Of a DNA stretch of 64,000 bases, positions 46,959-56,551 are shown piece after piece; the stretch's first letter is position 1, and each line of letters opens with the position of its first letter. The position numbers and the translations under genes are program-made. A model generated the notes under the pieces. It worked only from the letters and a program-made list of their open reading frames with translations, made no database searches and had not been told where the DNA came from. Source of the stretch: CAVPCZ01 sp963702445 (lineage in GTDB: Bacteria; Bacteroidota; Ignavibacteria; UBA10030; UBA6906); contig CAVPCZ010000025.1 of the NCBI GenBank assembly GCA_963702445.1, forward strand, positions 186,001-250,000. Direction: 5' to 3'.

Positions 46959-49769
46959 TTATCGGCTCCGGGGTTTTACCAGAACCGGGCGGAGCGCGGC
47001 CCCCGTGAAGGACCCGGGGATTTTCGCCAGTTGCTCCGGTGTCCCGGCACCCACCACACCTCCCCCTCCTTCTCCCGCTTCCGGTCCGAGATCAATCACC
47101 CAGTCGGCGCATTTGATCACATCGACGTTGTGTTCGATGATCACGACCGAATTCCCCGCATCAATCAGGGCGTTGAAGCAGCGGAGAAGTTTGGCGATAT
47201 CATCGAAGTGCAACCCCGTCGTCGGCTCGTCGAAGATGAACAGCGTGTGCCTGTCCGCCGCGCGGCGCCGCGAGATGTGCCGCGAGTTTGATGCGCTGGG
47301 CTTCCCCTCCCGATAAGGACGTGGCCGCCTGCCCCAGGCGTATGTAGCCGAGACCGACGTCCCTCAGCACTTTCAGCCGCTCGGCGACCTTTCTGCCCGA
47401 TCCTTCCTGACCGAAGAAGTGGATGGCATTTTCCACGGTAAGTCCGAGGACGTCGTCGATGTTCTTCCCCCGGTAGCGGATCTCCAGGATTTCCTTCTTG
47501 TACCGCGTCCCCTTGCAGACGTCGCAGGTAAGGTACAGGTCGGCCAGAAACTGCATCTCCACCGTCACAACCCCATCTCCCTCACACGCATCGCAACGGC
47601 CGCCGGGCACATTGAACGAGAAGGCGCCGGGCTTCAAGCCGTGAACGCGCGCCGCGGGTGTAGCGGCAAAGAGGTTGCGGATTGCGTCGAACACATGGAT
47701 ATAGGTGACGGGGTTGGAGCGGGGCGTCCTGCCGATCGGCGATTGATCGACCATCTCCACCGCGCTGATCTGTTCGACTCCCTCCAGGGCGCGGTGCCGG
47801 CCGGCCTTGACGCCTCCTTCACCCAGCCGACGGCGTACACCGTTGTACAGCACATCGTGGACCAGCGTGCTCTTGCCGCTTCCGCTGACGCCGGTGACAA
47901 CAGACCAGCATGTTCAGCGGGATGTCCACATCCATATTCTTGAGATTGTGCTCCGATGCCCCGAGAATGCGCAGCATCCCCCCCTCGGAAACACGGCGGT
48001 CGCCGGGCACAGGGATGGTCTTCCGGCCGGAGAGATACGCTCCCGTCAGCGAGTGCGGATGCTCGAGGATTTCCGCATACGTGCCGTTGAATACCACCTC
48101 CCCCCCCTGTTCGCCCGCCCGCGGGCCCAGGTCGACGATCCGGTCGCTCGCACGCATCATGTCGGCATCATGTTCGACCACGATAACGGTGTTGCCGACG
48201 GCGCGCAGGGCATGGAGGATGGCGATCAGTTTTCCGTTGTCCCGCGGATGCAGTCCGATACTCGGTTCATCGAGCACATACACGGCGCCGACCAGCGACG
48301 AGCCCAGCGATGTCGCCAGATTGATCCGCTGCGATTCGCCACCGGAAAGCGTGCTGGAGAGACGGTCCAGCGTGAGATAGCCGATGCCGACATTGTCCAG
48401 ATACGCGAGCCGGCGGTTCAATTCCTCCAGAATCCGGCGGGCCACATCCTGTTCGAACGGTGTGAGCTCGAGCGATGCCATGAAGGTCCGCGCCCCGGTG
48501 ATCGTCATCCGAACAACGTCGGGGAGGCGCTGCCCGGCGATCCGGACATCCAGCGCGGCCGGCCGCAACCGGGTGCCGTCACACACGGGGCAGGTGGTGT
48601 ATGCACGGTAACGGCTGAGCATGACGCGATAGTAGATCTTGTAGGCCTTCTTTTCGACATGCGGGCAAAGAAATCCCTGATCCCGCCGAAATCTTCAAAC
48701 CCCTGATCGATCACCTGCAGTTCATCCGGCCGTGAGCTGATGGAACGGCACGTCCACGCGGACCCGCGCGCGGGGCGCAACACGCAGCAGCGCACGGAGG
48801 TATTCCTTGAATTTGGGCGTGGCCCAGGGAGCAATGGCGCCTTCCCGGAGGGAACGGTCCTTGTTCGGAACAACAAGATCCATGTCGATTCCCATTGCAC
48901 GCCCGAAACCCTGGCATTCCGGGCATGCACCGAACGGGTTGTTGAAGGAGAAGAGCCGGGGATCGGGTTCTTCGTAGGGAATGTGGCAGTCGCTGCAGGC
49001 GAAGTTCCGGTTGAAGTTCAGCCGGCGGCCCGATCCGGCAAGAACCAGGACGGCCTTCCCGTTTCCGGATACAAATGCGGTTTCGAGCGAATCGGCGATA
49101 CGGGTGGTCTCCTCACCCGCGCGGTAGATCAGGCGGTCGACAAGCACATCCACATCGCGGGGCTTTTGTGCGGGCCGGGATGGTCCTGCTCGTGCAGGTC
49201 AACCATGGCTTCGCCGACAAGCGACGCGGAAGAACCCTTCTTTTTTCAGGTTGGCAAGCGCCTGCTCCAGCGATTCTCCCTCATGCAGCGGAAGGGGAAA
49301 GGTGACCGAAAAGCGCACCCCGTCGGTCTGACCCTCCAGCTCGCGCTTCGAGAGCGTCAAGAACGGTCTGCACCGAATCCCGTTCCACCTGTTTTCCGCA
49401 TTGCCGGCAGAAGGTGCGTCCGACCCGCGCATAGAGCAAACGGAGATAATCATAGATTTCCGTGGATGTCCCGACGGTCGAACGGGGATTGCGCGTGTTG
49501 GTCTTCTGTTCGATGGCCATGGCCGGACTGATGCCCTGGATCAGGTCCACGTCGGGCTTGTCCATCCGTTCAAGAAACTGACGTGCGTAGGAGGAGAGGC
49601 TCTCGACGTAGCGGCGCTGTCCTTCGGCGTAGATGGTGTCAAAGGCAAGGCTGGACTTCCCCGAACCGCTCACGCCGGTGAACACGATGAGCGTATTGCG
49701 CGGGAGTTCGAGGTCGACGTTCTTCAGGTTATGCACCCGGGCGCCGCGGATGACGATACGATCGTGCAC
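46959..49769 (-). CDS. uvrA: Excinuclease ABC subunit A (many frame breaks)
   Basis: Damage-recognition ATPase of nucleotide excision repair. All UvrA landmarks occur in order: IRGARVHNLKNVDLELPR, Walker A GVSGSGKSSLAFDT, the N-terminal zinc module (CRQCGKQ, CSDCHIPYEE, CPECQGFG), first signature LSGGESQRINLATSLG, VLDEPSIGLH, the second ATPase with CDACEGDG and CDVCKGTR zinc cysteines, and LSGGEAQRIKLA with the final VIIEHNVDVIK. At least seven frame changes occur (near 49,340, 49,220, 49,165, 48,725, 48,665, 47,900 and 47,265). The span of 2,811 bases fits the normal length of about 935 residues. GTG start at 49769; promoter immediately upstream. Confidence 0.93.
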
Positions 49770-49773
49770 GCGT

Positions 49774-49804
49774 CAAAACTACAAACATCCCGGAGGAAAT
49801 GCAA
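49774..49804 (-). promoter_or_regulatory. Bacteroidota-type promoter of uvrA
   Basis: Minus strand: TTG at 49804-49802, a 20-base spacer, then a perfect TAGTTTTG (TAnnTTTG) at 49781-49774. The element ends only four bases before the GTG start codon at 49769, so the transcript should begin at or next to the start codon and be leaderless. No Shine-Dalgarno sequence is present, in agreement. No LexA-like box recognised. Confidence 0.65.
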
Positions 49805-49810
49805 CACGAA

Positions 49811-49837
49811 CGGCCCCCGCAGAGTGTGCGGGGGCCG
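49811..49837 (-). terminator. Terminator of the pilus operon
   Basis: Perfect 11-base arms CGGCCCCCGCA (49811-49821) and TGCGGGGGCCG (49827-49837) with a five-base loop, 29 bases after the lipoprotein stop. On the minus strand the sequence following the stem is TTCGTGTTGCATTTCC, moderately T-rich. It closes the pil operon and separates it from uvrA. Confidence 0.8.
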
Positions 49838-49866
49838 TCGGAAAGACCGCAGATGGACAGGAACCG

Positions 49867-51329
49867 TTACCGCACCAGCCCGCCGAATGTATAACTCAGC
49901 GAACCGGAAATATTCGGACCGGTGACGGTGATGGTCAGGCTGACCGGTGTCGGGTCGGTGATGCTCCAGGTGCCATCCTTGAGCACCATCGTGAACTCCG
50001 TCCTGCCGGGCCCCGAGGAGAGCAGATCGGGGAGCACGATCGTTCCGTTCGCGCCGAAGAGCACATCACCTGATTCTGCTGTGTGCCCTGGGTCGGCGGC
50101 GGCGGAATGGTCGCAGTCACCGTAATGTTCGTCCCGGCGGCCAGCGGATGCCCGAGGGCGTCCGAGACGCGGAAGGTGAAGCTCTGTGTTCCGGCGTTGG
50201 CGAATATCGAAGCTGACCGGGCTGACGTTGCTGATCTGTCCCGGACCGCTCCAGAGGATCAGCGTGCTGTCCTCCACCGCCGCGCCGCCCTGGCCGAGAG
50301 TCCGCGCCACAACATAATGATAGCCATCTCCCTGGCCGGGTGCCGCATATGTGCCCAGCGGTTCGGGGTTGCCGCTGTACAGCGTCACCGTTCCAAACCC
50401 GTCCTTGTTTGTGAAGACCGTGGGTTGCACCACGCCGGCGCTGCTGCGGAAATAGACGGCAGTCCCCGGGGCGACCGGATTGCTGTACTTGTCCCCGAGC
50501 AGTACCGTGATGTTGCTGGTCTTGCCCAGCCATCCCAGCGCCGGGAAGTTGTGTGCGACAGGCGCTATCGAGAAGTGCGATTGAACCGGGAAACCGCCGT
50601 TGATCACCAGACGCACCGGACTTGAGGTAAGGGTCCTGCTCCCGACCGTGGCCGTTGCGATGATCTGCACGACCCCGGATTTTGTCCCGGCGTTGAATGT
50701 TGCATACGCCTGGCCGACCTGATTCGTCTTGACATCCGGCGGGAGAGATGTACTCGCCGCCTCCCGGACCGTTCACCGATGAGAACAGGAGCTGTACCGC
50801 GTGGGCGGCATCGATGGCCAGCCCGAGCGAGTCGCGCACCTCCCACGACAGGACCGACGTTTCTTTTCCTCCGACGCCGTACACGGAGACTTCCGACGGC
50901 GATGCACCCAGGAACGCAATGGTCTGCGCCACCCCCGAGCCACCGCCGGGCGGAACAATCGCGGATTTCGGCGCCATGGAAATGTTGATCACCGCCACGT
51001 TCCCTGAACGGAGCAGAACCACCAGCGAGGTGTCACGATAGCCGGTCTTCCGGAGGGTGAACGTCGCCGCCCCCGTGCTGTCGATCTGGAACACGACGCG
51101 AAAACTCCCTTTGGTATCCGTGACCGTCTCCGTGAGGCCGCTGGTCACGCTCTGGGCCTGGACGGTGACCTCCGTCAGATACCCTCCCGTTAACGCATCG
51201 GTCACGATGCCGTTGACCACCGCTTCTCCCTGTGCGGCCGCGGTTTCGTCCTTGGTGCATCCTGTCAGCGCCAGGGTCAGGGCAGGCATCACCCCCGCAA
51301 TGACCAACCATGGTTGTATGCGTCCCATC
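49867..51329 (-). CDS. Lipoprotein with carboxypeptidase-regulatory-like and Ig-like domains (frame broken)
   Basis: About 487 residues. The signal peptide ends in lipobox LTGC (Cys near residue 24). Next comes a CarboxypepD-reg-like domain (NGIVTDALTGGYLTEVTVQAQS, TGYRDTSLVVLL). Then follow Big-1/invasin-type Ig-like repeats with ITVLLGDKYSNPVAPGTAVYF and FTNKDGFGTVTLYSGNP, and a last repeat ending SGSLSYTFGGLVR (partly quoted). Frame changes lie near 50,735, 50,200 and 50,065. AGAGGA precedes the ATG at 51329. Located 33 bases after pilQ and before the terminator, it is the last gene of the pil operon; a surface or secretin-associated role is inferred from position only. Confidence 0.75.
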
Positions 51330-51362
51330 GATGTTCCTCTCACACTTGTGACTGTTGCACCG

Positions 51363-52619
51363 CTATTTTCTGCTGTTGTCCCGCATGAAATTGTCGGCGC
51401 GTTTGACCTGTTTTTCGCGCCACTCGCCGATCTTGTCTTCAAACCTGGTCTTCTGCGTGATCCGTTCCTGCAGCGTCGGCACAAGCTCGGCTTTCAGCAG
51501 AATCACCAGCTCTTTCTTGTTGATCTCCTCCTTCTCATAGCCGAAGAGGTACCGCAGCCCGAAGATGTACCAGGGGAGGTCCTTGAGGAAGGGAACCCCG
51601 GTCCGGACGGTGTTCACCTCGTTATTGTAGAGGCCTCCGATAATGGTCTCTTCACCGTCGAGCAGAAGCAGATTGGTCTGCGCCTGGGTCTTGTTGATGA
51701 TGGTGCTCACCGGGCCCGGCGTCACGTTGCTCCGTTCCACATCCACGTTCACATGGATGAAGGGTACGCCCTGTTCCACGATCACCTGCGGATGGACCTT
51801 GATGATGGTACCCGCGCTGTAGAACTTGTCGATCAGGTTCCCCGCGAAGTCCCTCTCCCGGATGGAGAAGTCCTGCCCGACCTGAATCCGGCCTTCTTCT
51901 CCCGACCGGACGATCAGGGTCGGACCCGAGAGGATTTCCCCGAGATTGAAGTCCGAAAACAGTTTGGCCACAAAGGTCATGTTCGCGAACGAAACTTTCG
52001 GCGTCACATCGACCTTGAAGATGGAGTTGCTGACCTGTTCCGCGCCGTTGAAGTTCGCCCCGACCGTGGCTCCCGATCCGCTCTTCATGAAGGTCCAGTC
52101 GATCCCGACCTCTTCCAGCCGGGTCAGGTTGACTTCAAGGAAGAACCCCGAGATCTTGATTTCGCGGCTCCTGAACGTCGCAATTTCTTTCAGGATATCC
52201 GTGTTGACGGGCCCCCCGCCGCTCACCGGCCTGCCGTCGACGATCGGACCGCTGGCCTGTTCACCCCCGGAGGGTGCACTGGTGACCTGGATATAGGTTT
52301 CGTACTCGCTGAACGCCAGGGCGTTCTTCCGGCAGATCACTTCCAGCGCATCGCGCCAGTGGAATCCCTGGATGTCCACATTGATGGGCATGCTCCGCCG
52401 CTCGGTGTCGATGATGATCTTCCCCACCTGCTTCTTGCTGACCTCGCTGATCGCGATGAGGGCCTTGTCCAGCGGGGTGGACGGGGAAATGGAGACCTGC
52501 TCATCCGGAGACTTGAAATCCCGGACTGCTTTCCGTTCGGCCGGGCTCCCCTGGGCCCGGACGGATGGCCCTGCCACCCACAACAGGGCGAATATCAAGA
52601 CTACGACGCGTGCTTTCAT
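51363..52619 (-). CDS. pilQ: PilQ-like secretin, short form
   Basis: Outer-membrane channel for the pilus. 418 residues: signal peptide to about residue 23, one N-domain of the STN/N0 kind at about 35-115 (VSISPSTPLDKALIAIS, DIQGFHWRDALEVICRKN), then the secretin core with VGIDWTF, VIVEQGVPFIHVNVDVERS, TQAQTNLLLLDGEETIIGGLY and GVPFLKDLPWYIFGLRYLFGY near 340-360 (partly quoted). Proteobacterial PilQ is 600-900 residues with AMIN domains; none is present here. Complete and unbroken. 13 bases separate it from the PilO-like gene. Confidence 0.9.
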   Translation of the reverse strand: MKARVVVLIFALLWVAGPSVRAQGSPAERKAVRDFKSPDEQVSISPSTPLDKALIAISEVSKKQVGKIIIDTERRSMPINVDIQGFHWRDALEVICRKNALAFSEYETYIQVTSAPSGGEQASGPIVDGRPVSGGGPVNTDILKEIATFRSREIKISGFFLEVNLTRLEEVGIDWTFMKSGSGATVGANFNGAEQVSNSIFKVDVTPKVSFANMTFVAKLFSDFNLGEILSGPTLIVRSGEEGRIQVGQDFSIRERDFAGNLIDKFYSAGTIIKVHPQVIVEQGVPFIHVNVDVERSNVTPGPVSTIINKTQAQTNLLLLDGEETIIGGLYNNEVNTVRTGVPFLKDLPWYIFGLRYLFGYEKEEINKKELVILLKAELVPTLQERITQKTRFEDKIGEWREKQVKRADNFMRDNSRK

Positions 52620-52632
52620 GCTCTCCTCGTTG

Positions 52633-53529
52633 CTATTTTGTCTGTCCCTTGGCCTGAGGTCCGAACCGGATACTCAATTCCACTTTCTCGATGATGCCGC
52701 CCTTGTTTAATGTACATTCCATCCGCCCCGCCTCCGGATTGATCCGGGTCACATACCCCAGATAGACCTCATCGCCCTCCTGCACCGTCCGGATGGCATT
52801 CGCCTGATCCAGGACAAACGCCTTGCCCGGAATCACCGCTTTCAGATCGGAGCGCTCGACTTCAAGCAGGTCACGGAGATTGGCCGGAAGACCCGCGGAG
52901 ATCACCGGAGTGAAGGGATCCACCGTGAGGGCGTTCGGCGCTATCGAACGTTCACCCAGCGAGCTGGAGAGTTCCGACACCGACGAGAAGTAGGCATGCA
53001 CCGTCATGTCAAACGGAACAAGGACCTTCCCCTCCTCCTTGTCCGTCGGCGCCACTTCCAGTCCCCTCAGGGAGATCTGATGGATCTTGTAGAGCCGGCG
53101 ATCGTTTTCCAGATACCAGATGAACCGGTAGAGGTTGTCGAACGGGGCCTCGCCTTTCAGCACGTACGTGTTGTACCCGTATGTCCCGAGCGTCGTGCTG
53201 CCCGTATAGACCATGTCCAGCTTCACTTCGCCGCTGAGGTCGATCAGCCGGCTGAAATACGCATAACTCTGGGACGACACGTCCGTGGGGGGGATATCCT
53301 TGTTGCGGCCCTCCCAGCGTTTCTGTGTGTCGGTCAGTGTGGCGCTGAGATCGTTGAACTGGTTGACGAGGTTCGGTGTATTCTGCAGCTCCTCGTCGAT
53401 CTTCTTGATCTCGCTCTCGACCTGCTTCACCTTTTTCGGGAGGTTGAACGCACGAATGTACGTTCCGACCGCGAAAATGAGGAACAGCAGGACTCCGAGT
53501 ACGATGCTGTTGCGGATTTTGTACGACAC
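52633..53529 (-). CDS. PilO-PilP fusion, pilus alignment protein
   Basis: 298 residues. An N-terminal membrane helix (SIVLGVLLFLIFAVGTYI) and coiled coil (VKQVESEIKKIDEELQ) are followed by a PilO-like ferredoxin domain (VLKGEAPFDNLYRFIWYLEND, MTVHAYFSS; partly quoted). From about residue 225 to the end a PilP-like beta-rich domain appears: AFVLDQANAIRTVQEGDEVYLG and CTLNKGGIIEKVELSIRF. In Proteobacteria PilP is a separate lipoprotein that binds PilQ; here it seems to be fused to PilO and thus tethered to the inner membrane. No separate pilP occurs in the locus. The PilP assignment rests on position and pattern. Confidence 0.75.
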   Translation of the reverse strand: MSYKIRNSIVLGVLLFLIFAVGTYIRAFNLPKKVKQVESEIKKIDEELQNTPNLVNQFNDLSATLTDTQKRWEGRNKDIPPTDVSSQSYAYFSRLIDLSGEVKLDMVYTGSTTLGTYGYNTYVLKGEAPFDNLYRFIWYLENDRRLYKIHQISLRGLEVAPTDKEEGKVLVPFDMTVHAYFSSVSELSSSLGERSIAPNALTVDPFTPVISAGLPANLRDLLEVERSDLKAVIPGKAFVLDQANAIRTVQEGDEVYLGYVTRINPEAGRMECTLNKGGIIEKVELSIRFGPQAKGQTK

Positions 53530-53553
53530 GACGTCTCTCCTTTCGGTCTGCTG

Positions 53554-55123
53554 TTACTGCGTGGTCACTGCCGGATTGGGTACCTTGATCCGGTACTTGT
53601 AGACCGTTTGCTTGCGTATCTCCTGCACATTCACCTCTTCCAGCAATGCCTCATCAAAGAGTGTGGAGAGCCGGGGAATACGGGTCCGGTAGGTGGTGAA
53701 CCCGTTCATCATCATGTCACCGGCCGGGCTCGCCGTCATATCGGTGAGCCAGATGGAATTGAGGTCTTCCACACCATGACTGACCTGGGTCAGGACTTTG
53801 CTCCAGCGTTCGGCCCCGGGCACGAGGCTGTCGTAGAGCGCCATGGAGGTCTTGTAGCGCGTCAGTTGATCCTCCAGCCCCTGAATGGAATTCGCCAGGG
53901 TCATGTTTTCGGCGCGCTGGCTCTCCTTCAGCGTGAGCACGTCCCGGAGATCGCGGATCTCCCTCGACTTCTGCGCAATCTGCCAGGTGAACAGGAGTGT
54001 GCTCATGAACAGCATCAGCAGAAGGGCGTACCCGTGCCAGGCAAGCTTGAAGACGCGCTGTCCTTCGCGAACGGAGGCGGGGAGCAGGTTCACCTGATAC
54101 AGATCCGTGTTCCGCTGGTCCAGCACTTTCAACGCCGCACCGATGGGAACGGCGTATTCGGAAATCAGGTCCTGCTGTTCGGCGCTCAGCTTGCTCGCAT
54201 CCAGACGCGGCGTCCCCAGGTATTCCACTTCCTGATCCGGCAGCTGCTGGCTCAGGAACTCCTGAAACCCGATGCGCTTGCATTCCCCGGCCAGGATGAT
54301 CCGGCGGATATGCGGAATCGCCAGGTTGTCCTGTTCGAGCAGCAGGCGGCTGTAGACCGTGTTCTGCAGATTGGGCGAATCGTACCCCTCGCCGATGATG
54401 GGGGCAAACTGGTGGAAGTGCTGGCCCCGCATGAAAATCAGGCGCGTGAACTCCGCACCCACATAGATGACCACGGTCACATCTTCCGGTTCCGGCGTGT
54501 AGTTGGCCCGGATCAGGTTCATCAGCGACACATCGGCGCTGTCGATCGCGGAGATGACCGGCAGCCGGTTGCCGATGAACCCCTTGATGTTGTCGAGCGC
54601 GTTGATCAGGCTCAGTCCGTCCTCGCGCACGATGCAGAGCAGGTTCCCGTCGTCCGTCCGGATCGATCCCACGGCATCCGGTGCAGGCTGGAAGGCGCGG
54701 GTATTCTTCAATTCCGTAAGAATCCGGTCGGTGAGCCGCTTCCCCTTCAGTCCGAAATCGCTCTCGAGGACATGGTAATAGATCGCCGGCTCGGCAAGGC
54801 TGTAGGTCAGCGTGTACTTGCTGCGCGGATAGTTGGCAATCAGGCCGAGGAGAACGGCATTATTGTCTTCCTTGACCGTCTCCGGCGCGGCTTCCGGCGG
54901 CGGGGCCGAAGGAATGCTGAACGCCGTCCGTGCTGTCCACGAGCGCGCCCATATTCTCCTCCACCAGCTTGCGGTCGTGAATCTTGGCCACAAGCGTGGC
55001 GGACTTCAGTTCTTCGATGACGATATGTCTCTTGTGAACGGCCAGGTGGGCAAGCTTGATATCCAGCCCGTCCACGAACAGACCCAGTACGGTCTTTCCA
55101 CGCCCTGTCATCGCCGTCGCCAT
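53554..55123 (-). CDS. PilM-PilN fusion (one insertion)
   Basis: About 522 residues after removing one base near 54,925. Residues 1-330 are an actin-like PilM domain: GLFVDGLDIKLAHL at the start, TVVIYVGAEFTRLIFMRG in the phosphate-2 region, and IRRIILAGECKRIGFQEFL. From about residue 350 the PilN part begins with the cytoplasmic LYQVNLLPASVREGQR, which matches the INLLP motif that PilM binds. One membrane helix (YALLLMLFMSTLLFTWQI), a coiled coil and a ferredoxin-like domain with LNSIWLTDMTA follow. In most species PilM and PilN are separate and interact through exactly this motif. Confidence 0.82.
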
Positions 55124-55163
55124 GATACGTCCTCGTTCCGTTGTGAATACTTTCGCGCTCCGC

Positions 55164-56393
55164 TCAGTCGCCTGTCGCGGACATGTTCAGCAGCTGCTGG
55201 AAGCGCCGCTTGTTGTTGGCGGCCACCAGCGCGTTTTCCAGTGAAATCCGCTTCGCCATATACAACCGCTTCAGATCCTGCTCCAGGGTGATCATCCCCA
55301 GATCCCCCCCCTCGGCCATCATCTGGTAGATTTCCCCGGTGTTGTTGTTCTTGATCGCCGCCCGCACCGACGGGGTGATCACCAGCAGCTCTTTCGCAAG
55401 AGCGATCTTGCCGTCCAGGCTCGGGACCAGTTTCTGTGACATCACGCAGGTGAGGGTGTCGGCCAGACGGAACCGCACACGATCCTGTTCAATCGGCGGG
55501 ACTTCGCCGATGATCCGGTCGATGGTCTCCACCGCCGATGCGGTGTGCAATGTGGAAAAGACCTTGTGACCGCTGTCCGTGATTTCCAGCGCCGTCATGA
55601 TGGTGTCCGGATCACGCATCTCGCCGATCACGATGATGTCCGGATCCTGGCGCAGGGCCTGTATGGCGCCCTCACGGAACGACAGCACATCCCTGCCCAC
55701 TTCACGATGCCGGATGATGCACCGGTCGGGGTTGTGGACATACTCCACAGGCGAAGCAATGACCACAATGTGACCGTCCACCGTGTGGTTGTTCGCATCA
55801 ATGATACTGTCGAGCGTCGAGCTCTTGCCCGACCCCGTGATGCCCGTGATCAGGTTGAGGCCCTGGGTGGTGTGCCCCAGACTCAGGACACGCGTGACGT
55901 TCGGATGGAGCTCCAGAGCCTTGTACGGGCGGATGACATTGTTGATCGCCCGCATGTTGAGCGCCATATGGTCCAGGTCGAAACAGACATTGGCCCGGAA
56001 CCGGAAGATCTTGTCGCTCTCGAGGATGCTGTAGGAGAAATCCAGATTCCTGTTCTCGTACAGAAACAGCCGCTGCCGTTCGATGAGAATGCTCTGAATC
56101 AGAACATTCAGCTCATCCAGGGAGAATTTCCCCAGTTCCTTGCAGGGCCGCTTTTCGCCGTAGATCCTGTACCAGACGTGACCGGATGTGCCGAACCCTC
56201 CCACATCGATGTCCGAGGCATTGATGCGCGACATCCGCAGGAGATAGGTATCCATCAGCGTGCGCACGGCGGTCCGCTCCGCCGGCGATTGACGGGAAAT
56301 CAGGTCGCCGATGAGCATTTGCCGCTCCATCCCCGGGGAAGTCTCCGGAATCGATGCGGCAATTTCCTGCAGTGTTTTTATCGCTGTTTCCAT
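55164..56393 (-). CDS. PilT-like pilus retraction ATPase
   Basis: 409 residues from the ATG at 56393, which has GGGAG close upstream; the longer frame to 56552 runs into the preceding gene. Core motifs: Walker A ITGSGKSSTLDSI, Walker B DIIVIGEMRDPDTIM, HKVFSTLHTASA with the His box, and LTCVMSQKLV. PilT is usually about 345 residues; the extra N-terminal part contains INASDIDVGG. The Asp box normally IEDPIEFVH reads IASPVEYVH here, so two acidic residues are replaced. It lies 40 bases upstream of the PilM-PilN fusion. It could be PilU or another PilT paralogue. Confidence 0.85.
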   Translation of the reverse strand: METAIKTLQEIAASIPETSPGMERQMLIGDLISRQSPAERTAVRTLMDTYLLRMSRINASDIDVGGFGTSGHVWYRIYGEKRPCKELGKFSLDELNVLIQSILIERQRLFLYENRNLDFSYSILESDKIFRFRANVCFDLDHMALNMRAINNVIRPYKALELHPNVTRVLSLGHTTQGLNLITGITGSGKSSTLDSIIDANNHTVDGHIVVIASPVEYVHNPDRCIIRHREVGRDVLSFREGAIQALRQDPDIIVIGEMRDPDTIMTALEITDSGHKVFSTLHTASAVETIDRIIGEVPPIEQDRVRFRLADTLTCVMSQKLVPSLDGKIALAKELLVITPSVRAAIKNNNTGEIYQMMAEGGDLGMITLEQDLKRLYMAKRISLENALVAANNKRRFQQLLNMSATGD

Positions 56394-56551
56394 TATCTCC
56401 CTGATTTCCGCATGTCTTCCGTACCGTATCTCAATCCCTGTGCCACCCGGGGAAAACCGGCAAATGCCCCGTGCCGGTGGATTCCGAGCCTCCCCGCGCA
56501 ACCCGGAATCCCGGGGGAGGCCAATAGTCGCCAGCACGTGAATATTACACA

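Noticed and set aside
52996..55020. 674-codon open frame on the plus strand
   Set aside because: Antisense shadow of the PilO-PilP and PilM-PilN genes, with low-complexity His/Arg/Asp composition.
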